Positions 10,031-20,381 of a DNA stretch of 64,000 bases are shown one piece after another. The translations under genes were made by a program, and so were the position numbers. The DNA lies in the NCBI GenBank assembly GCA_963800135.1, contig CAWCZR010000003.1:496001-560000 (forward strand). Direction: 5' to 3'. The DNA is from DASPSM01 sp963800135 (GTDB lineage: Bacteria; Planctomycetota; Planctomycetia; Planctomycetales; Planctomycetaceae). Below the pieces are notes generated by a model. That model had not been told where the DNA came from and made no database searches. It worked only from the letters and a program-made list of their open reading frames with translations. Every line of letters begins with the position of its first letter. Positions within the stretch are counted from its first letter, which is position 1.

Positions 10031-10252
10031 CGAACGTCCCTCGGTGCGGCCGACAGCCGCCAGGCGCTTCGCAGCCACGCTCCCTCCTCGGACACGGCGC
10101 CAATTGACGAAACCGGTTTCCTGTCTTCCAGTTTCGGTCCAAAATGGACCCAAATCAAGCGGCCCGTCATCGGATTGTCGGTCGAGGGTACAGATGTGAA
10201 CGGGTCGCTGGGACTTTGGCGAATATTGAGGGCTCGCGGGCAAGCCGCGGGT

Positions 10253-10537
10253 CTATTTGGCCAACAGCGCCACGACGACCGGTACCCCCAACAGGAAAAG
10301 CCATCCAGCAACGGCAACCAGAAACTGTGGTGTTTCGGGGGCGGTCCTTCTCGGACCGAAATGTGCCAGGGCACCGCCGATCGTTTCGGGAAACCAGATC
10401 AGCAGCATCCCGAGGACCATGCCCACGAGAATCGGCCCAGCCAGATTCGGCGTGAGATACCCGACCGAGGCCAGGCACAGGTACGCGACCGCGACCAGCA
10501 CACCGAGCCCGCGCGAAATGATGCCGGACAGAGACAT
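10253..10537 (-). CDS. Small membrane protein
   Basis: 94 residues with three hydrophobic segments: about 10-29, 34-50 and 72-92. No motif tied to a function. A divergent or separate promoter would be needed; 222 bases separate it from the next gene downstream. Hypothetical inner-membrane protein. Confidence 0.6.
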   Translation of the reverse strand: MSLSGIISRGLGVLVAVAYLCLASVGYLTPNLAGPILVGMVLGMLLIWFPETIGGALAHFGPRRTAPETPQFLVAVAGWLFLLGVPVVVALLAK

Positions 10538-10631
10538 GGGAATCAGCCGTCACGTGTAAGACAGTTTCAGACTGTCGCTCAGTCAATTTGCCGCGCGTGC
10601 TTCGGCCGCGCCTTTCAGTCTCGCCAGCGAA

Positions 10632-11050
10632 TCAGCTGGCCCGTCGGAGAGTGCCCCGGCCGAGCAACGCTCGCAGCAACTTGCCCCGCCAATTATCGGG
10701 GAAACCGAAGTGGCAGTGGTAATTAACCCGGCAGCGCTGGGCATCGAGCGGGACACAGTCGAGTGATTCTTGCACCGTCAGCCCCAGCGGCAGCCGGCCG
10801 TCGAACTCGAGTTTGTGGTTGGCCGCGTCGAGGAGCGTGTGCTCGAAACAATTCCCCCAAGATGCAGCCACCGCGGCCCCGATTCGCCCCGCATCCGCTG
10901 CCCTACGACTGCCGTTCCCGGCGGTTCGACGCTGAGCACTCGCACATCATAGAAGTCGCCCCAGCCGGCAAAGTTCGTCAGCAGCTGCCAGACTGTCTCG
11001 ATTGGAGCCTCGACGACGGCGGTGGGACAAGCGAGATAGGTTGGCGGCAT
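10632..11050 (-). pseudogene. SRPBCC-family protein broken by a one-base frameshift
   Basis: The first frame from ATG 11050 reads AVVEAPIETVWQLLTNFAGW, typical of the START-like SRPBCC fold, up to GPRWLHLGG. The continuation FEHTLLDAANHKLEF to the stop at 10632 is one base out of frame. Adding one base to the G5 run (C5 at 10854-10858 on the plus strand) restores a protein of about 140 residues of normal family layout. SRPBCC proteins bind hydrophobic ligands; the ligand here is unknown. Sequencing error and true pseudogene are both possible. Confidence 0.7.
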
Positions 11051-12259
11051 ACAACGTCCGGCACTGGGGGTCGAAGTCGATCCGGCAACTTAAGCTCCCT
11101 CCCGGGCAAGATTCAACAAATCCGAGCGGCACCCTTGCCCTGGGAAAACCAAGGGAAACTGATCTTGGTCGATCGGGCTCTTCTGGCAGAATGGAGATTG
11201 GCACTTTTGCTCGGCCGACTCTTGAGCGATCACCGCTCGTAGCGCTCCGCATGCGCGCGGAGAGTGCAGCAGAATGGGCTAGGGGAAAACACGGGGGGTT
11301 GGGTCACGAATTATTTCACATGAAGGTGACCCACGAAATTCATGACCCAACCTCCGATCGCAGCTCGGACGGGACTGGGACGGGACTGGGACGGGACACG
11401 GGGACGTCTCCCGCTATTAATTAGGAGACCTGCGACCAGGATGGGGATCGTCCGCGTCGATTTGCACCCCGTGCCGACGGCAGGCAGAGCCTGCCCCACC
11501 GGAATGAAATGGGACACCAAGCTTGTCCCAACTTAATCCCCGCTCGGGAATCGACTTAAGACGAACGACGGGTGGGACGGGACAAGCTCGCGAGATCCGG
11601 AGTCAGGAGATCCTCGCACGGTCCCGGTCACCGCCGGTCCGGACACTCTGTTGCGAAGCGGGTTGGGACATGGACGGGACGGGATTGAACTGCTCACGAG
11701 CTCCTGGGGCGCCGAAACGCGGACGTCGGCGGCACGCCCTTCCCGACGGGGTGTGGGACTCGAACTTCTGGGAAAGTCGGGGCTCGCAACGTGTCCCACC
11801 TTAATTGCTGACGGGAAAGCGGGTTAGGACAGCTTTCTGATGGGACGGGACAAGTCGCGCGAATCAAGTCCCGGCGTCGGGGACAGGGTCCGGACTCGTT
11901 CGGTCCGGACACTTTCATTTGAACCGTTGGACCGGGACCCGGACCGGACCGTGACCGGACGGGACGCGACAAGATGGGACGGGATTGAAGCGGCTCATGA
12001 CGGCAGGCGGGCAAGACCGTGGCCGACCAATCGACATGCGAGGGGGACCCGGCGCGGGTGCACGGGGGCGCGGCGACGTTGACAAACCGCGATGGTTACA
12101 AGCTTTACACCCCTCCGTCCGGCAGCAATCGCCTTGACCGGATCTTGGTCGTCAGTATACTCCCCCGCGTCTGGGGGGGACCAACCGCTCGAGCGCCCGG
12201 CCGGCCCCCCGGCCCGTCTTCTCGCCCGGTGGCCTCGTCGCCCAGAAGCGGTCGCACGC
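11051..12259. other. Long non-coding region with repeats
   Basis: About 1.2 kb between the SRPBCC gene and the WecA/MraY-like gene with no ORF that reads like protein. It contains an 11-base tandem unit, GGGACTGGGAC at 11371-11392, a further GGGACACG, and a larger diverged duplication listed separately. An inverted segment GGCAGGCAGAGCCTGCC lies near 11480-11497. The final 150 bases hold the upstream region of the next gene. Confidence 0.6.
11515..12005. repeat. Diverged tandem duplication, GGGAC-rich
   Basis: Two copies of about 270-300 bases share blocks in the same order: TTGTCCCAACTTAA / GTGTCCCACCTTAA (about 11518 / 11791), TGGGACGGGACAAG (about 11574 / 11840), GGTCCGGACACT (about 11637 / 11910) and GACGGGATTGAA near 11679 and 11978. 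Within each copy GGGAC and its complement recur many times. It may be a decayed mobile or REP-type element; I see no transposase. Confidence 0.6.
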
Positions 12260-13903
12260 ATGCTGTCGAACTTCGACTCGATGACCGCCGGCTTCGTCCT
12301 GCTGGCGATCTCGGCGAGCTACTCCCTCACCGCCGTCGCCAAAGTCATCGCGCGGCGCACCGGAATGCTCGACCACCCGGATGGTCGCCGCAAGTCGCAA
12401 AGCGCGCCCATTCCCCTGCTTGGCGGTTTGGCCGTTTACCTCTCGCTGGCGGGCACGGTGGCCGTCGCTGCCAAGGTCTACCATTGGAAGTGGCTCCATG
12501 CCGACGCGGATCAGGGACACTTCGTTTCGATGCTGTTGGTCTCGGCCGGTTTGTTCTGCGCTCTCGGGCTGTGGGACGACCGAGTCAGCCTAAGGCCGCG
12601 AACCAAGCTGCTGTTCCAGGTTCTGGCCTGCTTGCCGTTTGTCATCTGGGGCCGCACGGTCGAATCGCTGCACGTCTTCGACGCGCGGATTGGGATGGGG
12701 CTGCTCGGTTCGCTCTTCACCGTATTCTGGCTGGTGAGCTGCTCCAACGTGATTAACTTGGTGGACGGCCTCGACGGGCTGGCCGGAACCATCGGCTTGA
12801 TTGTCTGCGCGGCGGTGGCCGGCTTGTGCGACATGCAGGGGCTGTTGGGCCCGCTCGCCCTGTCGATCATCTTTGCCGGCGCGCTGTTCGGCTTCCTGTT
12901 ACACAACTGGCCGCCGGCCAGCATTTACTTAGGAGATTCCGGCAGCCTGACGATCGGTTTCGTGATCGGCGCGCTGGCCATCGAGTCTTCGATGAAGAAG
13001 GCCACCGGCTTTGCGCTGGCGATTCCACTCGTGCTGGTGAGCGTGCCGGTCTTCGACACGTGCATGGCCATCCTGCGGCGAAAGCTCAATGGGCGGGGAA
13101 TTGGCGAGGCCGACCGGGGACACATTCATCACTGCCTGCAGAACCGGGGGCTCTCGCGGGCCCAATCGTTGCTCGTGATTTCGGCTCTCTGCGTCGCGAT
13201 GGCGGCCGTCACGCTCGTCTCCGCTTATTTCCAAAACGATCGGCTCGCCTTGGGGCTGTGTCTCACGTTGCTCGCACTGCTGATCGTCGGACGCGTGTTC
13301 GGCTACGACGAGACGGTGCTCTTCTTTCGCTATATCCAGGCAATAAGCAATCTCCTGGCGGGATCTTCGGGAGTGTTCAAAACTCAACTCGTCGTCGACC
13401 GGATCGCCCGCAGCCGCGGAGTCGATCCGATCAACTACTGGAAGGAAATCACCGAGCACGTCGAGTCGATGGGCGGAACCCATCTCGACTTCGTCTGCTG
13501 GGACGAGCGAAGCGACGCCGTCATCTGCCGTCTGCGTTGGGCCGGCGAACGGCCCGCAACCAACGAATGGCGGACATCCGACGATGAGCCGGCCTGGCAA
13601 TTCAACTATTCGGTGCCGGGAGGAAACGGAGTGCGCGCGACGCTGACGTCCCGCGGCAACCTGCAGAACCGGCTGAAGGGGCAGCGGCTGATCGATCTGT
13701 TTCGCCTGTTCGATACGTTCTGCCACTCGTGGACGGCGATCGCGGTGCCCCTGCAATCCGCTACGGCCGAATCGCGAACGAGCGCCGGAGTCGGCGCAGA
13801 GCTGCAGGCGACGATCCTCACCATCCCCGGCGCCGCCGGCGTGGCGGCTGAGGCGGGTTCGTTTGCCACACCGGAACAAGTCACGACGCGACGCGCAGCT
13901 TGA
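12260..13903 (+). CDS. WecA/MraY-like polyprenyl-phosphate sugar-1-phosphate transferase with C-terminal extension
   Basis: Transfers a sugar-1-phosphate to undecaprenyl phosphate, the first membrane step of polysaccharide synthesis. 547 residues from ATG 12260; the frame is open upstream, but that part is not protein-like. Conserved motifs are DHPDGRRKSQSAPIPLLGG, LWDD, NVINLVDGLDGLAG, YLGDSGSLTIG and the HIHH loop (DRGHIHHCLQ). About ten membrane segments fill residues 10-370. A soluble tail of about 170 residues follows (starting near VVDRIARSRGVDPINYW), which the standard enzyme lacks. The neighbour is a nucleotide-sugar epimerase gene, supporting a polysaccharide role. Confidence 0.88.
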   Translation: MLSNFDSMTAGFVLLAISASYSLTAVAKVIARRTGMLDHPDGRRKSQSAPIPLLGGLAVYLSLAGTVAVAAKVYHWKWLHADADQGHFVSMLLVSAGLFCALGLWDDRVSLRPRTKLLFQVLACLPFVIWGRTVESLHVFDARIGMGLLGSLFTVFWLVSCSNVINLVDGLDGLAGTIGLIVCAAVAGLCDMQGLLGPLALSIIFAGALFGFLLHNWPPASIYLGDSGSLTIGFVIGALAIESSMKKATGFALAIPLVLVSVPVFDTCMAILRRKLNGRGIGEADRGHIHHCLQNRGLSRAQSLLVISALCVAMAAVTLVSAYFQNDRLALGLCLTLLALLIVGRVFGYDETVLFFRYIQAISNLLAGSSGVFKTQLVVDRIARSRGVDPINYWKEITEHVESMGGTHLDFVCWDERSDAVICRLRWAGERPATNEWRTSDDEPAWQFNYSVPGGNGVRATLTSRGNLQNRLKGQRLIDLFRLFDTFCHSWTAIAVPLQSATAESRTSAGVGAELQATILTIPGAAGVAAEAGSFATPEQVTTRRAA

Positions 13904-14049
13904 GGCCGCCGGGCCGGAGACGTGAAACGCAAAGTCGCTCGTCTTGTCGCCGCTCGACAAATCTCGGATAAACGAATTTGGGCCTTCGCCGATCGGCCAA
14001 GCGTCGCGGGTGCCCGCCCTGACAATCAGCACGACACGCGAGGCCTGCG

Positions 14050-15062
14050 GTGGCAAAGTTCCTGGTAACGGGAGCGGCCGGATTCATCGGCTTTCATACC
14101 AGCCAGCGGCTCTTGCGCGCGGCGACACGGTCGTTGGGCTGGATAATCTCAACGACTACTACAGCGTCGGCCTGAAGCAAGCCCGCCTCGATCAGCTCCT
14201 GCCCGAACCGAATTTCTCCTTTCAGAAAATCGATCTGTCCGATTGCGCCGCCGTCACACAGCTCTTCACGCGGGAAAAGTTCGAGACGGTGATCCACCTG
14301 GCAGCGCAAGCCGGGGTGCGCTATTCGCTGCAAAATCCGCACGCGTACCTGGCCAGCAATCTGGCGGGATTCTTAAACGTGCTCGAAGGCTGTCGCGCCG
14401 CCGGGAGCGTGCAGCACCTGGTCTATGCGTCGTCGAGCTCCGTTTACGGCGGGAACGAAAAGATGCCGTTCGCCGTCCACGACGCCGTCGACCATCCCGT
14501 GAGCTTGTACGCGGCCACCAAGAAATCGAATGAGCTGATGGCCCACGTGTACAGCCATCTTTACGGGTTGCCGACGACAGGCCTGCGGTTCTTCACCGTG
14601 TACGGTCCGTGGGGCCGTCCGGATATGGCGCTGTGGCTGTTCACGGATGCGATTTTGGCAGGCCGCCCGATCGACGTTTTCAATCACGGCCGGATGCGCC
14701 GCGACTTCACCTACGTCGACGACATCGTGGAGGGCGTCGTGCGCGTGGCCGACCGCGTCCCTGCGCCCGATCCCAACTGGTCGGCGATCGCGCCCGATCC
14801 GGCGTCGAGCTTCGCGCCCTATCGAATTTACAACATTGGGAATAACCGCCCCGTCGAGCTGATGGCGCTGATTGACATCTTGGAGCGGTCGCTGGGCCGC
14901 AAAGCTGTTTTGAATTTTCAACCCCTGCAGCCGGGAGATGTGCCGGCAACGTACGCGAATATCGACGATCTCTCCCGCGACGTCGGCTTCCGCCCCTCCA
15001 CTCCGATCGAAACCGGCGTGGAACAATTCGTCCGCTGGTATCGCGCCTATCACGGCGTGTGA
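14050..15062 (+). CDS. UDP-glucuronate 4-epimerase-like SDR protein, frameshifted near the N-terminus
   Basis: Nucleotide-sugar epimerase of the extended SDR family. GTG 14050 has GAGG 7 bases upstream and opens VAKFLVTGAAGFIGFHTSQR, the NAD-binding GxxGxxG motif. At about 14112-14122 the frame shifts; adding one G gives LLARGDTVVGLDNLNDYYS. The catalytic SLYAATKKSNE (YxxxK) and RFFTVYGPWGRPDMAL are typical of UDP-glucuronate 4-epimerases. About 338 residues when joined, the normal size. The downstream frame alone is open from 13944, but its start lacks the nucleotide-binding motif. It lies 146 bases after the WecA-like gene. Confidence 0.88.
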
Positions 15063-15095
15063 GCCTTCGTGCCCCGTGAGCCTCGTGCCCTGCGT

Positions 15096-15680
15096 ATGAA
15101 GCCGCAATTCTTCGCATCGCCGGCGAAGTTCCGCGATTGGCTGCAGCGAAACCATGCCACAGCCGTGGAGTTGCTGGTCGGCTTTCATAAGAAAGATTCG
15201 GGCACGAAGAGCATCACCTGGCCCCAGGCCGTCGATGCGGCTCTGTGCTACGGCTGGATCGACGGCGTCCGCCGAAAGCTCGACGATCGGCGGTACACGA
15301 TTCGTTTCACGCCGCGAAAGCCGAGCAGCGTTTGGAGCAGCGTCAACATCCGGCGAGCCGAGGCGCTGATCGCAACAGGCGAGATGCAGGCGGCCGGGCT
15401 CTCCGCTTTTCAGGCCCGGCAGGCCAAGAAGTCGTCGGTCTACTCGTACGAGCAGAAAAACGTAGAGATCACCGGCGAGTACCGTCGCCGACTGCGAGAG
15501 CATGCCACGGCCTGGCACTTCTTTGAAGCGCAGCCAGCCTCCTACCGCCGAGCCGCGGCCTGGTGGGTAATGAGCGCGAAGCGGGAATCAACGCGCCTCG
15601 ATCGCCTGGAGAAGCTGATCGCGTGCTCGCTTCAAGAGCGGCGTCTACCACAGTTCACTCGCCAAACGCCCTCTCGCTGA
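15096..15680 (+). CDS. YdeI/OmdA-family protein
   Basis: 194 residues from ATG 15096; an in-frame GTG at 15069 is the alternative start. Recognised by the N-terminal pattern FxSxxxFRDWLQRNH, KDSGTKSITWPQAVDAALCYGWIDG and RFTPRKPSSVWSSVN, characteristic of bacteriocin-protection YdeI-like proteins. No membrane segment. It lies 33 bases after the epimerase stop and may be read from the same transcript. Biochemical function is not established for the family. Confidence 0.85.
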   Translation: MKPQFFASPAKFRDWLQRNHATAVELLVGFHKKDSGTKSITWPQAVDAALCYGWIDGVRRKLDDRRYTIRFTPRKPSSVWSSVNIRRAEALIATGEMQAAGLSAFQARQAKKSSVYSYEQKNVEITGEYRRRLREHATAWHFFEAQPASYRRAAAWWVMSAKRESTRLDRLEKLIACSLQERRLPQFTRQTPSR

Positions 15681-15966
15681 GGCGTTCATCTCAATTTCCG
15701 GCGAGCCGACCAGCTCTCTCGCTGAAGCGCGCGGCGCCGTCAAACTCACCCTAGTTTCGCCTGCCGCGCGAAAGCTGAGCCGCTTCGTGCGCGAAGCTTG
15801 CCTCCGAACCTGAATTCTGGCATCCAAAACTGTCAAACCTAAACGCCTGATCTGACTTTGCCGATAGTAACGAAAACTCCGGTTGTAATGGCCGGATCGC
15901 CGACTTCGTGAATTGCCGCAATTCGCGATTCTGGAACAGATCGTTCAGAGGGGGGCAAGTCAGCAA

Positions 15967-18900
15967 ATGGCCAGCCATCATACGCGCTTTGCGCCGAGCA
16001 TCTTTGGCCGGTCGCTCCGGATCGCCGGCTGCATCACGGTTTCGGGACTGATGTTGGCCGGCGACCTCAACGTCGCACTCGCCCAATCCGATTCCGGCGC
16101 AGCCGCCAAGCCCAGCAGTGCCTCGAGCACGAAGGCGGACGGTCGCGTCCGCCTGAACATGCAGGGGGCATCGTGGAAGAAGGCGCTGCGGCGAATCGCC
16201 CGGCACGGCGGCATTGAGCTGGTGATGAAGGCTACGCCTCCCGGCACGTTCAGCTGTGCCGATGCGGCGGAGCACTCCGTTCCCGAGGCTCTGCGGATCG
16301 TCAATCGCCAGCTGGAGCCGCTCGGTTATCGGGCCAGCCAGCAGGGCAGCTTCCTGGTGGTGCTGAACCTCGACTCGCTGCGTTCGGGTTACAACAGCCC
16401 CAGCTTTATCCGTCCACGCCAGGACCCAACGGTCGCTGCGGCACAGGCACCTGCTGCTCCGACGGCTGCGGCCGGCGCGGCTCCCACGACCACTGACGCA
16501 GTTCAGGTTTCGGCAAACGCGCCCGAGGCAAATGTCGCCCCGGCGATCATGGAGCTCAACACTGACTCAAACGCTGGCCACAGCGCGACCCCGCCTGCAG
16601 AGGCCGATGCCGCCAAGGAACACAAGGAGCCCAAGACTCCCAACGAAGAGAAAATCGAAAAGGCGGACAACTCGCCGCAAATCCGAATCTGGTTCGTCTC
16701 CGCCAAATGGCCGCAGGTTCTGCAAAGCCTTTGCGACCAGAGTGGATTGACGTTGGTGGCGAAAAAGGTCCCCAGCGATACCGTGAAGTTCCGCGACTGG
16801 AAGAAATACCGCACCGACGAGATCATCGCCTTCTTGAACAAAGAGCTCGAATCCGATCAATCGAACTTCCGACTCGAGCGGGAAGACAAGTTCCTCCTGG
16901 TGATCGACAAGGAGGATCTGCGTTCGGAGTACGAGCGTCCGGTGGCCGGCCATCTGCGACACCCGGTGCATCCGGAGGAAGAGATGATCACCCAAGCCCG
17001 GCCGGCCGCTCCGCCGGTGAGCCCGGCACTGCCTGCGCCCTCGACCTCTGCAGTTATTCCCGCCGACGGGAGCGCGGCCGACGACGAGTCGGAAACGCCA
17101 CGAGTGCGGAGGATCCAACCGGTTCGCTTGGAACGCCAGGCAGACGCTCCGGAGCTGCTGCCGGCCCCGACGGACGTCGAGCCGACACTGCCTCCTCCGG
17201 CCAACGCCTTGCCGGCTCCGTCGGCGGCGTCGGGTCATGCACGTAGTGCCGACGAGATTCTGTCTCCGCCACCCTCCTCGTCCGCGTTGGAATTGCCTCG
17301 CCAGACGGGCTCCGGCACGGACTTTGTGCCGCAGCATCGTCGGGCCGAAGCCGTCGCGCGGCGACTCTACTCAGCGCTGAAGAGCCGTTCCGAGTTGGTC
17401 GATTCGGGCCCGGAGAATCTGCCAAGCTTTCGCGTGTTCGACGCGGCCGGTGCACGCTCCCGCGTGACCTGCACGGTCGGCATCGACACCGAGCACAATC
17501 GGCTGGTCATTGAAGCGCCGGCCAAGAAACGATCCGCGCTGCTTCAGGTCTTTGGGCGATTGGACGGCACCGACCAGTTGACCGACGACAATCTGCGCCT
17601 GGTGTCGGCGGACGTTTCTCGGACCAAGATCGCCAGAAACGTCACAGCCGAGCTTAACCAGCTAATCGCTCAAAACAGCCAGGCGCCGGTCGCTCCGGCT
17701 CCGGAGCAGGCGGCGGGCCGCGCCACGATGCCGGTCACACCCGGGCAGCCCAATCTGTCAGAGCTGATCAAGGGACTCAAGGGCGACGTGACCGTCGAAT
17801 CGGTCCCCGAGTTGGGGATCCTGATTCTCCGCGGCAATCCGAACGACGTCGACGCCGTGATGAGAATGATCCGCGAGATCGAGCGATTGAGTACCGGCGC
17901 TGCTCCGCAGATCCATATTCTCCCGCTGCAATTCGTCAACTCTTTATCGTTCACCACGCTGATGAACAGCGTCTACCAGGATTTGCATGGGCTGCGCACA
18001 AGTGAGACCACGCCCAAACCCCAAATCAAGTTCTACGCCATCGTCAAGCCGAACGCTGTGCTCGTGATCGCCCCTCCGGCTGAAATGCCGGGCGTGATCA
18101 AGCTGTCCGAACAACTCGACAAGCCGGTGATTCCGGAGACCGAGTTCCAAGTCTTCCCGTTGAAGCACGGCATTGCCGCTTCGATCGCCAAATCGGTCAA
18201 CGATTTCTACAAAGGCCGCACGGGGCTGGGAACCGTGGTTGAGGCTGTCGCCGACGCGCGAACCAATTCAGTAATCGTGCAAGCCCGGCCTCGAGACCTG
18301 GAAGAAGTCGCCAAGCTGATCACGCGGCTCGATGGGCCTACCGCTGCACAAGCAACGCTGAAGGTCTTCACGCTGACCAACGGTGACGCGGCCACCGTCG
18401 TGCGGCTGCTAGATTCCCTGTTCGTCACTCCGAACCAGCGTCAAGGGGCCGCCACGCAAGTGCCCACGACAGAGACGGGCGAGACGCCGCCGACCACACT
18501 GCGACTCTCGGCGGACGTCAGGACCAACACCATCATCGCCGTCGGCCCGCCCGACACCCTGCGGGCCGTCGAAGCGGTGATTCTGCGACTGGATAATACC
18601 GACGCCCACCAGCGCGAAACTGTCGTCATCAAGCTGAGGAACAACAGCTCCGACGCGGTGCAGAAGGCGATCAGCGATTTCGTAACTTCGGAACGGAGCA
18701 TCGCGCAGCTCGATCCCGATCTCGTCAGCACCGTCGAACTCTTGGAACGCGAGGTGTTCATCGTCTCGGAGCCGGTGAGCAACAATCTGCTCTTAAGCGC
18801 CACGCCGCGCTACTTCGTCCAACTTAAGAAGATGATCGAAAAGCTGGACGAAGCCCCGACGCAAGTCGTCATTCAGGCAATGATCGTCGAGGTCACCCTG

Positions 18901-20343
18901 ACCAACGATGATGAATTCGGCATCGAGCTAGGCTTCCAGTCGCCCGTGCTCTTCGACCGCAGCACGCTCGGGGCGCCGGTCACCTTAACGACGAGCGTGA
19001 GTAACAACGGCGTCACGTCGAACTCCAATAACATCAATTTGAGCACTTCGGCTGCCCCCGGCTTTCAGTTTACCGATCCCAATCTGGGGACCGACGGTCT
19101 GGGCACCAACTCGATCGTCAATACGGGGACAGTCGGAACCCAGGAGTTGACGAACTTCGGCGTCGGTCGCACCAGCAGTGTCAACCCACAATATGGGTCC
19201 GGCCTGGTTCTGGCAGCCAGTTCGGAGTCGGTCAGCTTTCTCCTGCGGGCCTTGTCCTACAAAGACACGCTGCATGTGCTAAGCCGCCCCATGATCCGCA
19301 CCGTCGATAACCAAGAAGCCACGGTCCAGGTGGGGAAGAACGTACCGATTATCTACGGCTTCACGACGACGGCAGTCGGTTCACTGGCGCCGATCGTTCG
19401 TTATGACGGCGCCGGGATCATCCTCGACGTTAAGCCACGGATCACGCCGGAAGGAATGATCGTGATGGCAGCGTCCATCGAAAAGAGCGAATACGAGTCG
19501 GGAGGCGTCGTGCTCGTCACCGACTCCACCACGGGTCGAACGATTACGTCGCCGGTCAAGGACGTCACTAGGGCTGTAGCGACGGTCAGCCTAGCCAGCG
19601 GCGAGACGGTCGTTCTGGGCGGTTTGATTACGAGCCAGGACGACACGACTGAGCGCAAAGTCCCGTGGGTCGGCGATGTGCCGATCTTGGGACAGCTCTT
19701 CCGCTACGACACCAAGACGACGATTCGTTCGGAACTGCTGATCTTCCTGACGCCGCGCGTCATTCGTAGCGACGCCGACGATGAAGTTCTCAAGCAAATC
19801 GAAACGGAACGATTGCACTTCATGCTGGACGAAGCCGAGTCGATCCATGGGCCGATCCTCTCGACGCAGCCCGCCGGCGGATTGCTGCAGCAGTGTCCGC
19901 CGCTCACGATGCCGCAGTCGCAAGTGCCGGGAGCGGTTCCGCCGGCTCCGGGTGCTTCTCCGCCGGTCGCGCCGCCGGCCAGCATGCGGCAAGGCCAACC
20001 GGCCATGGCGCCGGAGCTGCCTCCTATGCTGCCGGGAGCACCGCCGGCACCGGGAATTGCACCGGTGCCGGGGGTTGCACCGGGAATGGCCCCGCCAGTT
20101 AAACCGGGAGTCGCGCCGCCCATTCCGCGAGAAACCTATATGGATGACCCGAACGTGCCGACGACACAAATGCCGTCCACCGGAGTCCATGACGTGAGGC
20201 CGCTCGGCAACCCGACTCAGGCGGGCGACAGCTTCTTCAGTCCGGGAGCCAAGTCGGGGAATCAAGCCGGGTCCGTCCGCTATCAACAATCGCCCACTCC
20301 GAGTGAATCAAACGCGGCTTTGATGCCGGCGGACGCGAGATAG
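15967..20343 (+). CDS. Large secretin (GspD/PilQ-type outer-membrane channel)
   Basis: Outer-membrane secretion pore, 1458 residues from ATG 15967, much longer than typical GspD or PilQ (about 650-750). A signal peptide ends near ALA-Q (about residue 39). Two STN-like domains (about 60-135 and 240-320) are separated by an Ala/Pro-rich linker. Four N1-type secretin repeats follow between about 645 and 950 (for example FPLKHGIAASIAKSVNDFY, FTLTNGDAATVVRLLDSLF). The secretin domain spans about 960-1270 and ends VPILGQLFRYDTKTT..LLIFLTPRV. The last 190 residues are Pro/Gly/Met-rich. AGAGGGGGG lies upstream. No secretion ATPase or pseudopilin gene is in the window. Confidence 0.93.
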   Translation: MASHHTRFAPSIFGRSLRIAGCITVSGLMLAGDLNVALAQSDSGAAAKPSSASSTKADGRVRLNMQGASWKKALRRIARHGGIELVMKATPPGTFSCADAAEHSVPEALRIVNRQLEPLGYRASQQGSFLVVLNLDSLRSGYNSPSFIRPRQDPTVAAAQAPAAPTAAAGAAPTTTDAVQVSANAPEANVAPAIMELNTDSNAGHSATPPAEADAAKEHKEPKTPNEEKIEKADNSPQIRIWFVSAKWPQVLQSLCDQSGLTLVAKKVPSDTVKFRDWKKYRTDEIIAFLNKELESDQSNFRLEREDKFLLVIDKEDLRSEYERPVAGHLRHPVHPEEEMITQARPAAPPVSPALPAPSTSAVIPADGSAADDESETPRVRRIQPVRLERQADAPELLPAPTDVEPTLPPPANALPAPSAASGHARSADEILSPPPSSSALELPRQTGSGTDFVPQHRRAEAVARRLYSALKSRSELVDSGPENLPSFRVFDAAGARSRVTCTVGIDTEHNRLVIEAPAKKRSALLQVFGRLDGTDQLTDDNLRLVSADVSRTKIARNVTAELNQLIAQNSQAPVAPAPEQAAGRATMPVTPGQPNLSELIKGLKGDVTVESVPELGILILRGNPNDVDAVMRMIREIERLSTGAAPQIHILPLQFVNSLSFTTLMNSVYQDLHGLRTSETTPKPQIKFYAIVKPNAVLVIAPPAEMPGVIKLSEQLDKPVIPETEFQVFPLKHGIAASIAKSVNDFYKGRTGLGTVVEAVADARTNSVIVQARPRDLEEVAKLITRLDGPTAAQATLKVFTLTNGDAATVVRLLDSLFVTPNQRQGAATQVPTTETGETPPTTLRLSADVRTNTIIAVGPPDTLRAVEAVILRLDNTDAHQRETVVIKLRNNSSDAVQKAISDFVTSERSIAQLDPDLVSTVELLEREVFIVSEPVSNNLLLSATPRYFVQLKKMIEKLDEAPTQVVIQAMIVEVTLTNDDEFGIELGFQSPVLFDRSTLGAPVTLTTSVSNNGVTSNSNNINLSTSAAPGFQFTDPNLGTDGLGTNSIVNTGTVGTQELTNFGVGRTSSVNPQYGSGLVLAASSESVSFLLRALSYKDTLHVLSRPMIRTVDNQEATVQVGKNVPIIYGFTTTAVGSLAPIVRYDGAGIILDVKPRITPEGMIVMAASIEKSEYESGGVVLVTDSTTGRTITSPVKDVTRAVATVSLASGETVVLGGLITSQDDTTERKVPWVGDVPILGQLFRYDTKTTIRSELLIFLTPRVIRSDADDEVLKQIETERLHFMLDEAESIHGPILSTQPAGGLLQQCPPLTMPQSQVPGAVPPAPGASPPVAPPASMRQGQPAMAPELPPMLPGAPPAPGIAPVPGVAPGMAPPVKPGVAPPIPRETYMDDPNVPTTQMPSTGVHDVRPLGNPTQAGDSFFSPGAKSGNQAGSVRYQQSPTPSESNAALMPADAR

Positions 20344-20381
20344 GTTTCCGGCGATCCGATCGTCAACGGAAAGATGATGCC

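Noticed and set aside
12092..12259. Upstream extension of the WecA-like gene
   Set aside because: No protein character and the family start MLSNF/MTAG lies at 12260.
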